Assembly: GCF_014697475.1 (NCBI RefSeq)
Contig: NZ_JACJRV010000046.1
Location: 1 to 58,768 of the forward strand
Length of the DNA: 58,768 bases
Reading direction: 5' to 3'
Origin: Nostoc sp. FACHB-152
Lineage (GTDB): Bacteria > Cyanobacteriota > Cyanobacteriia > Cyanobacteriales > Nostocaceae
Position 1 is the stretch's first letter. Each line of letters begins with the position of its first letter. The notes under the pieces are model-generated. The model worked only from the letters and a program-made list of their open reading frames with translations. It ran no database searches and had not been told where the DNA came from. The translations under genes were made by a program, and so were the position numbers. Shown here piece by piece: positions 8,000 through 16,187 of the stretch.

Positions 8000-10900
8000 G
8001 CAATTGCGTTACTTGTTACATGGAAATAAAGAAAAATACGAAGATATTACAACTCCTTTATATATCACTTCGCAAGAAAGTACAGTATGGCAAAAAGTTG
8101 GACAACAGGTTTTACAAATACGAGGTGAAGATTGGCGATTAATTGATCCGCTCATTGTTGAGTATATTCCCTCGGCTAAACGCCAAATACTGGGAATTAA
8201 ATTATTACAAACTGAAGAAGTTGTAGATTTAATTCGTGAATTAGGAGCAGACTGTGTAGATGGGAATTTACTAGAAGCATCTGAGAGATATGAGCTATTG
8301 CGCTATATTAGGCAAAGACCTAGTAATCAAGAGTTATGGAAATCTCTAAAACTCCATGAAACAGTCAATGGGGAGCTAGTTTCTATTGAATCTGGCAAAA
8401 TGTATTTAGAAAATCCAGATTTTACCCTTGATGAACGCCTGAAAAAATATATTATATTGATTCGCCAAAATAAACAAGAAATAGACCAAGAGTGGATTCC
8501 ATTTTGGACTCCAGATGAAGCAATAGCAAAAATTATCAATTTGACCAATCCTGAAAAATATTATAATTTAATTTTGAATGCTCTGCCACAATTGTCTACA
8601 TTAGAAAAAGATAAATGGGAAAGTGAACTAAAAAATCTTCAGTGGTTAGTGGATGTAGATAGTAAACCAATACAACCACGAGATGTAATTAAATTACCAA
8701 TAAATTTAGTACGACATCAACAGATGATCTGTACTTTAGATAATACCAAATATGGTGAACTATCTTTAAATCCCAGTATAAAAAATCATCCAGCATATAG
8801 TTATGTCAAAAAACTCTTTACCGTTTGGAAGACAGAAACTATCCTGGAACAAATTTTCGCTCGACCGAAAAAAACATTAGATTATTGGCGTGATTTTCTA
8901 CCAGTAATTTTAGACGCATTACAAGATATAGATATTTCTAAGAACCCAACATTAGAAACATTACTCACAACAGAAAGATGGCTAGTTTCTACTGATAAGC
9001 TAATTGCTCCTCAACAGGTAATTGAGATTGTATCCAAAGAAATTAGTAAACATTTATTTACATTGGTTGAGATAAGTGAAGGTGAATATGCAGAACTATC
9101 ACTTCTATCCCCAGATGTCCAAAATCACGATAGCTTGAAAATAGTCAAAAATCTGTTTTCTCGATGGAATGAAAATCATGTAATTGAGTTTATTCTGAGT
9201 CAGTCTCAACCTTACTTATATTTTGAGATTATTCTGGATGCTTTAAGTAGTGTATTTAGTAATGCAAATAAAAGGCTCTTAAAAGAGAATTATGAACAGC
9301 TGAAAATAGCACCTTGGCTTGTAGATATAAATGGAAATGCTGTTTATCCAGAAAATATTCTACATTATCCAGATATAGAAATAGAAATTGAAGAGTTACT
9401 ATTGAAAATTTCTAGTTCTTACATAACATCTTCACAATTAAATAAACAAATACGTAATTATGAAACTTGTTGGCAATGGTTATCTAAAGAATTATTTTTA
9501 ACTCAAGAGCAAGTATTGTCAGAAATTGGGACACTTTTAAAACAAGCAGATGACTACCAACTAGGAGAATTTGAAATCAATGAATTTCCATTAGATGAAG
9601 TTGTGCAAATCTTTAACAATATAGATGTTAGTTTTTTGCCAGTTTGGAATTTAGTTCAAAGAATTAGCTTAGAAAAATTTCAAAAATATCTACTTTCTAA
9701 TTTATTAGGTAGAATTGCTGAAGAAAAATTAATTAAAATTCTTCAAAATATTGCTGACTTAAATAATGAACCTGAAGCAATTACGATTAAAGTTTTTAAT
9801 TGTTACCTAAAATTAGCAATTCAATATAATAGCTTTTCACAAATCATAGGTCAAATTCGTTTACTTAACCATTACAATCAGTGGCAAACACCTGATAATT
9901 TAACTTGGGGAAATAGAGAAAATATTGATGGGGCCTATCTTCTCAATAAGGAGCAAACAGCAATTTTGCACCCTTATTTAAAAGATATACAGAAAAATAA
10001 TTCTTCAAATGCTTTACAAATTTCTGTAACAGCAACAGATGCAACAAACTCTGATGTTCTGCAAAATTACTTTCGGGCTTGGGAACAATATTGTCCTACA
10101 GAACCAATAGGTGCATTTTTAACTTTATTATATGGTAATGAAGGCAGTGTTAAAAACCTTGCTCATCTCTATTTAGGTAAACGAAATTTAGGCATCTTAC
10201 GCCAAAGATTATTTGAGTTTCAACCTGTAGCAAATCGCACCTTTCGTATCTATGTAGGTCAGGCAAGCGATCGCACTAGAGAAGTAGAGTCTATAATGGG
10301 CTTTACTTTTAAAGCAAGTCTCGTAAATACTAAAAATCCTCCTCATCTGTTTGTTAACAAACTTGCACCTGATGTTACAGAACTTGAGTTATTACCCATT
10401 CAACCTCAACATTTTATTCCCACACAATTAGTAAATATTTTAAAGAACTCTACAAAAATCTTATTGAAAGAAGTTTATGAAGTAACTCCCTCATCACTAA
10501 ATCAGATTTGGGAAGATTTATTAGAGTCTGATCAACTAGATATCCAAGTAGCGAAAAACTTTTTACTAGAAGGTGCGCCTTATGTAATGAGAATGCTAGG
10601 CGCACATGAACGTATTCCTCTGATTAAAACACTTTTGACAAATTGGGATAACTGTCGTCATCAGAGAGCAGAAATAAAGCAGCAAAATCGCTCTGTAGAG
10701 AATATCGATAAAAAAATTGAAAATCTGATTTCTGAATTATCTCATTTACTAGAAGATGAATCTTCAGAAAGTGAGGAGCTAAGAAAGCAGTTATTAGAAG
10801 CTGTACGAGCCAAGATAAATTTACACGGCTACAGGTGCCAAAGTATTCCATTTGAGTTATTTCAAAATGCTGATGATGCAGTAGTTGAATGGCAGTTTAT

Positions 10901-13871
10901 GTCATCCCAACAAAAACTTAATGATAGTAGAAAGCAATTTATTATTAAATTTGATGATAATAAAATTCAATTCATTCACGTAGGTAGACCAATTGGCTGT
11001 TTTCAACATCCTGACCACCCAGAGAAACAATATAGAGATAAAGGATTTGATCGCGACTTAGAAAAAATGTTAACTTTTAATATCTCTGATAAAGGAGAAG
11101 GAGTAACAGGGAAATTTGGCTTAGGATTTAAGAGTATTTATCTTGCTTGCAGAAAACCTTATGTATTAAGCAAAAATTTAGGTTTTTCTGTTGAAGGTGG
11201 GCTGATACCATCACGCTTAAAAGCACAAAAAGCCAGTGAACTTCGAGGCGATTTTAAACGCTATATCGGTTTATCCGATGCCACAATTATCGAATTGCAT
11301 CTTGAAGATAATCTAACTTGGCAAAATGTACTTCAAGATTTCCAATCTGTAGCTAATATTTTGTTAGTTTTTTCTAAAGCCATCAAAACCTGCAAATTAG
11401 TTGATTTCTATTGTCAAGAAACTACTTTACATTGGAATCCTTCTTCTGTTTTGAATATTCCGACAGTGGAAACAGGTAAATATCAAACTGCAAGTAATAC
11501 TCAAGATTCAATACTACTATGTCTAAAAACTGGCGGAGAAACAAAAGCCAGTTTAGTTTTAGGTCTATTTGAAAAAAACGGTTGCCTTTATAACGCTTTA
11601 CCAGAAAAGATACCAACTTTTTGGGTAACAGCACCCACAAGGGAAGAGTTATTTTTAGGTTTTGTTTTGAATGCTAACTTTGACATTACCACAGGCCGAG
11701 AAAGTTTAGTGAAGTCTTCAGTTCGTAACCGTGAGTTAGCGCAAGTTATAGGTAAAAATTTAGGAGAAGTTCTTCATAGCCTTTTCCGTGCCAGTGAGGG
11801 TAACTGGCAAGCTTTGGCAAAAACTTTTGGTTTTACAAATATTGATGAATATGAGTTTTGGAACTTCTTATGGAAGGAGTTGGCAGTTCGTTGGCAGCAA
11901 AAAGACCCCAGTGAAGGAATTGATATTATCAGTAATATGTTGGCGGGCGATCGCGCTATGGGTTATCTCATCACTCGCTGTCAGTCTTTACCCAGTGGTT
12001 TGTATGGTCGCTACCGTCAACTCGTCTCACTTGATAATGTGAACTATAAATTAACAGGTAAAATCTCAGAGCAAAACACTTTTTTACAAGTCGCAAATTG
12101 GCCAGGGTTTCAGCAACAGTATCAGAATAACCTCATCGCCCGTGATAAATGGCAAGAAGTTAAGAAACTATTAGGAGAGGATTTTGTTCAAACACATTAT
12201 GTTGTCAATGATTTACGGTTAGTTGATATATTAAAAAATGAAATAGGAAAGAATCAACCAAGAGTGGGGGCATCCCAAGCTATATATGTTGGTAGTCTGA
12301 TTTCCGAAAATTTTATTAATAACTTTAGTGCAGCTTATGAACTTAATGAACTTCAGAGTTTTTTAAAGACAGTTTACTTTATGTCTAAAGCTGGTAGTTA
12401 TTTGCCTTGCCAGCAACTATTAATCAGTAATCCCAATGCTATTGAAGAAAAATTGTTAGTTGATTTTGCACCAGATAGCCGCATCCTCCACAGTGAATAC
12501 AAGGATACTGCTTTAGGTTTCTTCTATGCTTGTCGTTCCCGAAGAGACAGTATTTCCAAAGACGAAATTATTAGATGGGTGCTACAAGCAGCAACTGAAG
12601 AGCAGCGTAAAGCTGTATATATATATCTTTTGCAGGGAGAGCAACGAGAAGAAATAGCATCTAGTTTATATGCTAATCGACAGCTTTATTGGTTTGCCAA
12701 TGATAAACAGATAATAGACATACTTGAGCTTATGGTACTGATTGTCATTGAAAGAGGAGACACTTTACCACCGATAACTATAAATCCGATTCCAGAAGAT
12801 AAACCAGAAACAGATGACTATAATCCTTTCTTTGAAATTCATACTAATTGTACAGAGGATGATTTTTCTTTACAGAGAACACCAGAACAAATAGAAGAAT
12901 TTGCACGTAAACTTCAAGCAGGGTTAAATCGTCAAAATTCCTCTTGGAAAGGATACATCTACCACTTTACTCACGTTGAAAATGCTGTTTCAATTCTCAC
13001 AGATAGAAAACTTCTAGCCAGAAATCTTTGCCGAAAATTCAGCGATTCAGCCGGCGCAAACCTTATTGACCGCACCAGAAGCAATGTAAAAGATTTTGCA
13101 CGTTTCTATTGCCGACCACAAACTCCAACTCAGTGGCATAATGAGGGGTTGGGCAAACGTAGAGGAAATATTTATGCTCTTTGTCCTGTACCAATTTTCT
13201 TCCGCTTCAATCTAAAGCGAGTCCTGGAAACTCATGGCAGCAAATGTGGTATAAGTAGTGGGAATCTTGCAGCTTCAGGCTCTCATTATGGTAACAGTAC
13301 AACTTTCTTGGAGCAGTGTTTTGATTTTGATCATGTCTATTCTACACTGGCAGTTGGTAAAGAAACTTTTTTGAGAGCATCCCAACAAGAATTTATCGTT
13401 CATAGTTACCTCGATTTTACTGAGTTAAATTTAGAGGATATAAGTATTATTTGTCGAACAACTCAGGATAAAGAAACTTTATTAAACCTCATTGGTACAG
13501 ACTCACAATATGCTAGTCGAGTATTTAAAGAACGAGAAATAGTTGCTGAGGGTAGTTTGTTTTATCATGATAACCCTTATGTATCAATTAAGGACGAGGG
13601 AAATTTTATTGATGTCAAAATTGATAACTACGATAAATATGGAAATATCAATGGGGAATTAATTCTGAGTTTTACAGAAGATCCTCCATTTAATCGAGAA
13701 ATTATTTCGCCGTTCAGAGATATTTCAAGAATTAAACTTGGAGAATATATGAATATTAGTTCATCTCGTCATCTCCAGTTACAATATAAACCTAATACTC
13801 GTATGAATATTAAATTTCAAGAAAACAGTCAGGAATGGTTAATTTATACAAATGAGCCTCAAAATTATTAA
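7992..13871 (+). CDS. Sacsin-like GHKL ATPase fused to DarT-like ADP-ribosyltransferase
   Basis: 1959 residues. The N-terminal half holds at least three related segments (cores LQWLVDVDSKPI, ERWLVSTDKLIA, APWLVDINGNAV), two followed by similar 60-residue blocks beginning ELSLNP or ELSLLSP. At about 950-1050 lies a second GHKL domain: FELFQNADDAVVE (Asn959, Asp961-962) and GKFGLGFKSIY from Gly1040. From about residue 1651 a DarT-type (DUF4433) domain follows: YIYHFTHVENAVSIL, ARFYCRPQTPTQWHN, then FDFDHVYSTL and QQEFIV, where Glu1800 fits the catalytic glutamate. DarT enzymes attach ADP-ribose from NAD to thymidine in single-stranded DNA. After it comes a beta-rich tail. The gene overlaps the macrodomain gene by 20 bp, as expected for a toxin with its antidote. 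The fusion reads continuously, with no internal stop. Confidence 0.85.
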   Translation: MSKQLRYLLHGNKEKYEDITTPLYITSQESTVWQKVGQQVLQIRGEDWRLIDPLIVEYIPSAKRQILGIKLLQTEEVVDLIRELGADCVDGNLLEASERYELLRYIRQRPSNQELWKSLKLHETVNGELVSIESGKMYLENPDFTLDERLKKYIILIRQNKQEIDQEWIPFWTPDEAIAKIINLTNPEKYYNLILNALPQLSTLEKDKWESELKNLQWLVDVDSKPIQPRDVIKLPINLVRHQQMICTLDNTKYGELSLNPSIKNHPAYSYVKKLFTVWKTETILEQIFARPKKTLDYWRDFLPVILDALQDIDISKNPTLETLLTTERWLVSTDKLIAPQQVIEIVSKEISKHLFTLVEISEGEYAELSLLSPDVQNHDSLKIVKNLFSRWNENHVIEFILSQSQPYLYFEIILDALSSVFSNANKRLLKENYEQLKIAPWLVDINGNAVYPENILHYPDIEIEIEELLLKISSSYITSSQLNKQIRNYETCWQWLSKELFLTQEQVLSEIGTLLKQADDYQLGEFEINEFPLDEVVQIFNNIDVSFLPVWNLVQRISLEKFQKYLLSNLLGRIAEEKLIKILQNIADLNNEPEAITIKVFNCYLKLAIQYNSFSQIIGQIRLLNHYNQWQTPDNLTWGNRENIDGAYLLNKEQTAILHPYLKDIQKNNSSNALQISVTATDATNSDVLQNYFRAWEQYCPTEPIGAFLTLLYGNEGSVKNLAHLYLGKRNLGILRQRLFEFQPVANRTFRIYVGQASDRTREVESIMGFTFKASLVNTKNPPHLFVNKLAPDVTELELLPIQPQHFIPTQLVNILKNSTKILLKEVYEVTPSSLNQIWEDLLESDQLDIQVAKNFLLEGAPYVMRMLGAHERIPLIKTLLTNWDNCRHQRAEIKQQNRSVENIDKKIENLISELSHLLEDESSESEELRKQLLEAVRAKINLHGYRCQSIPFELFQNADDAVVEWQFMSSQQKLNDSRKQFIIKFDDNKIQFIHVGRPIGCFQHPDHPEKQYRDKGFDRDLEKMLTFNISDKGEGVTGKFGLGFKSIYLACRKPYVLSKNLGFSVEGGLIPSRLKAQKASELRGDFKRYIGLSDATIIELHLEDNLTWQNVLQDFQSVANILLVFSKAIKTCKLVDFYCQETTLHWNPSSVLNIPTVETGKYQTASNTQDSILLCLKTGGETKASLVLGLFEKNGCLYNALPEKIPTFWVTAPTREELFLGFVLNANFDITTGRESLVKSSVRNRELAQVIGKNLGEVLHSLFRASEGNWQALAKTFGFTNIDEYEFWNFLWKELAVRWQQKDPSEGIDIISNMLAGDRAMGYLITRCQSLPSGLYGRYRQLVSLDNVNYKLTGKISEQNTFLQVANWPGFQQQYQNNLIARDKWQEVKKLLGEDFVQTHYVVNDLRLVDILKNEIGKNQPRVGASQAIYVGSLISENFINNFSAAYELNELQSFLKTVYFMSKAGSYLPCQQLLISNPNAIEEKLLVDFAPDSRILHSEYKDTALGFFYACRSRRDSISKDEIIRWVLQAATEEQRKAVYIYLLQGEQREEIASSLYANRQLYWFANDKQIIDILELMVLIVIERGDTLPPITINPIPEDKPETDDYNPFFEIHTNCTEDDFSLQRTPEQIEEFARKLQAGLNRQNSSWKGYIYHFTHVENAVSILTDRKLLARNLCRKFSDSAGANLIDRTRSNVKDFARFYCRPQTPTQWHNEGLGKRRGNIYALCPVPIFFRFNLKRVLETHGSKCGISSGNLAASGSHYGNSTTFLEQCFDFDHVYSTLAVGKETFLRASQQEFIVHSYLDFTELNLEDISIICRTTQDKETLLNLIGTDSQYASRVFKEREIVAEGSLFYHDNPYVSIKDEGNFIDVKIDNYDKYGNINGELILSFTEDPPFNREIISPFRDISRIKLGEYMNISSSRHLQLQYKPNTRMNIKFQENSQEWLIYTNEPQNY

Positions 13872-14541
13872 TGGCAATTTATTTACTTCAAATTGTCAAA
13901 CACTGGTAAACACCGTCAACTGTGTGGGAGTGATGGGTGCAGGTATTGCATTAGAGTTCCGCCTGAGATATCCAGAAATGTATACAGATTATGTAGAAAT
14001 ATGTAATCGAAATTTGATGGATATTGGTAAACTGTGGTTGTATAAATGTGAAAAACATTGGGTTCTTAACTTCCCAACTAAAAAACACTGGAAGAAATCA
14101 TCAAAGTTAGAATATCTGGAATTGGGTTTGCAAAAATTCGTCGATACCTACATAGAAAAAGAGATAACTTCTATCGCTTTTCCTCTGCTTGGAACACAAA
14201 ATGGAGGAATTCCCCAAGAGCAATCTCTAGAAATTATGAATAGGTATTTAGGTGAATGTGAATTACCTATAGAAATATATATATACGATCCTCAGACACC
14301 TGATGATATATTTAATGAATTAAAAACTATTTTTCTTTCACTATCAGATAGAGAAATTGTAGAGGGAACTGGATTGGCGAAAACATACATTAAAAAAGTC
14401 AAGCAAGCAATGCAAGAAGAAAATATATGTAATTTATCTAAATTTCTATCAACGAAAGGAATAGGAATTACTACAGTACAAAAAACTTTACTTCTACTCC
14501 AAAAATTTTACCCAACTATCTTACCTAACACTAACCAATAA
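13852..14541 (+). CDS. DarG-like macrodomain antitoxin
   Basis: 229 residues. A macrodomain occupies residues 1-150: LKIINGNLF at the N-terminus, NTVNCVGVMGAGIALEF (ADP-ribose-binding loop), NFPTKKHWKKSSKLEY, and FPLLGTQNGGIP. These are the hallmarks of DarG N-terminal domains, which remove ADP-ribose from thymidine in DNA and so undo DarT damage. The remaining 75 residues are helical and unlike the typical longer DarG C-terminus, which binds DarT directly. The ATG lies inside the end of the sacsin-DarT gene in another frame, implying coupled translation and tight stoichiometry. By analogy it should be the immunity factor of the three-gene system. Confidence 0.88.
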   Translation: MSLKIINGNLFTSNCQTLVNTVNCVGVMGAGIALEFRLRYPEMYTDYVEICNRNLMDIGKLWLYKCEKHWVLNFPTKKHWKKSSKLEYLELGLQKFVDTYIEKEITSIAFPLLGTQNGGIPQEQSLEIMNRYLGECELPIEIYIYDPQTPDDIFNELKTIFLSLSDREIVEGTGLAKTYIKKVKQAMQEENICNLSKFLSTKGIGITTVQKTLLLLQKFYPTILPNTNQ

Positions 14542-14670
14542 ATTTTCATTCAAAATCTAGGTGCGGAAATATCAGCATTCGAGTTAGGTGTTGTTAGTTG
14601 AGGAGACAGATTGCAATACAAACGACATTAGCGATAGCAAGGAACGAACATCAGCTATCCCGAAGGGAAT

Positions 14671-14686
14671 CGCGCGACAAAGGAGC
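14671..14686. repeat. Copy of a dispersed 16-bp repeat
   Basis: CGCGCGACAAAGGAGC differs by one base from 4368-4383. It follows a small inverted repeat (GATAGC...GCTATC at about 14632-14660). This is probably one of the interspersed palindromic repeats of Nostoc-type genomes. It lies between the convergent ends of the DarG-like gene and the Argonaute operon. Confidence 0.4.
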
Positions 14687-14735
14687 AACTTGACCAAATG
14701 CTCAAAACCTGGGACTATTTAATTGGCAGTAGACA

Positions 14736-16187
14736 TCACTCAATTTCAGCTTCCTGCCAACCTTTAATTGCTCCTACAATAAAAGCACCTACAGGATTAT
14801 CAATGGCTTTCTCGAAAGCTTGAAGGCCACCCTCTCTAACTGCGTTTACAACTCGTTGTTTCCAAGTTGAGTCACTTTCTATACGCTCAATAGCTTTTGT
14901 TGCAACTACCATCTGCTCCGTTGTGGTATTGGTGGGGTAAGTCTGCTCTAGCTGTTGCAGAAGCTGTTGAATTTCTGCGGCGGCTTCAGCAAGAGTCTGC
15001 TTCTGCTCAGAAGGGTAGTTGTTGATGGTGCCACCAAGTTGATTAGCCTCAACGTTCTCACTATAGCCAACACCAATTGATGCCCCACTTTGATTAATAT
15101 TTATTTTGCGCTCTGACATAGTTTCTACATAATTTTGATTGTTGCTCATGGTAACATTGCCTCCTGTGATTGTGATTCTTTGATGATTAATTATCTGATT
15201 ACCAAGTTTCTGTCTCCTTGTATCTATCACCTTAGTTACTACAGCATCAGTATCTGACCGAAGCTGCGATAGAGAGTTCAACAAATCTTGGATATCGTAC
15301 TCATCACTAATTTCAATTCCTTGATGTGGAGACTGGATCTGCCCAGCAACAAGATGGAAGCGATCGCAAAGAAATTTAATTAATTTCAGTGGTTCTTTTG
15401 CACTTTGACCAACTTGACAGTAATCTTCCCAATTTGCCTGAAACACCTGGGTAACACTTTTTTGCAGAGAAAAATATAGTACAGCAGCATGGGAAGTATC
15501 ATGCACTGAAATAGATGCTGTTATACAACTAGAAAGCAAAGCCTTATCTATTTCGCTCTCAAGGGATTTGAAACCAAGCAGTTGAGCCAAAGATGAATGA
15601 ACAGTACATATCAACTTGACTAGAGACAGTTCATCAATAGTCATTTCTTCTGGCAGTGGTAGATTTTTTAACTTCCAAGATACCGAAAGAATTTTTGCTG
15701 CATAAATGCCAAGGAGAAATGTCCATAATTCGCCATGAGCTAACTTCTGTTCTCCCTCGGCTAACACATCCTGTAACCAACGCAAATTTTGTGAGCTAAC
15801 CTTTGAGCAAGAGCTAACACCAAGCGATATACCCAATAGTTCTACGGGTCGATAGAAAAACGAAGCGCGATCTGAAGGAAATGCTTCACGAGAGGCTAGC
15901 CGCGCCACACCGTTTGCCCAAGCTGACAAAAAACTTTCACCAAAAACTCTACCACAAGCAAGCTCATAACCCACAGCAGCAAGAATAGGTGCTTGATGTA
16001 GTCGCCTTGGTTCTAAACTGTTAATTACTGCATCTGTTGCCAAACTAAAAGGTGGCTGGCTATCAGCACGGTAAAAAATATAACGTGCAAAGCCACTGTC
16101 TGGTGATTCCCAGTTATAGCTTGCTCTCAGATAATCTGTTAGAAAATCTAATTGATAACCGAAGCTTCTTGCTACTGCATCTGTCAT
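14736..16187 (-). CDS. Argonaute-coupled protein, candidate effector
   Basis: 483 residues from ATG at 16187, chosen because this ATG overlaps the Argonaute stop codon as ATGA; an upstream in-frame start at 16238 lies inside the Argonaute gene. The first 330 residues are mixed helical and unrecognised, with no clear nuclease, SIR2, TIR or membrane motif. Residues about 340-400 are beta-rich and Asn/Gly-rich (ITITGGNVTMSNNQNY, SGASIGVGYSENVEANQ). The last 80 residues (EQKQTLAEAAAEIQQLLQQL, then KQRVVNAVREGGLQAFEKA and GAIKGWQEAE) match a C-terminal module seen in many cyanobacterial multidomain proteins. Inactive long Argonautes usually have an effector encoded next door; this one would be of a type I cannot place. 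Confidence 0.75.
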   Translation of the reverse strand: MTDAVARSFGYQLDFLTDYLRASYNWESPDSGFARYIFYRADSQPPFSLATDAVINSLEPRRLHQAPILAAVGYELACGRVFGESFLSAWANGVARLASREAFPSDRASFFYRPVELLGISLGVSSCSKVSSQNLRWLQDVLAEGEQKLAHGELWTFLLGIYAAKILSVSWKLKNLPLPEEMTIDELSLVKLICTVHSSLAQLLGFKSLESEIDKALLSSCITASISVHDTSHAAVLYFSLQKSVTQVFQANWEDYCQVGQSAKEPLKLIKFLCDRFHLVAGQIQSPHQGIEISDEYDIQDLLNSLSQLRSDTDAVVTKVIDTRRQKLGNQIINHQRITITGGNVTMSNNQNYVETMSERKININQSGASIGVGYSENVEANQLGGTINNYPSEQKQTLAEAAAEIQQLLQQLEQTYPTNTTTEQMVVATKAIERIESDSTWKQRVVNAVREGGLQAFEKAIDNPVGAFIVGAIKGWQEAEIE

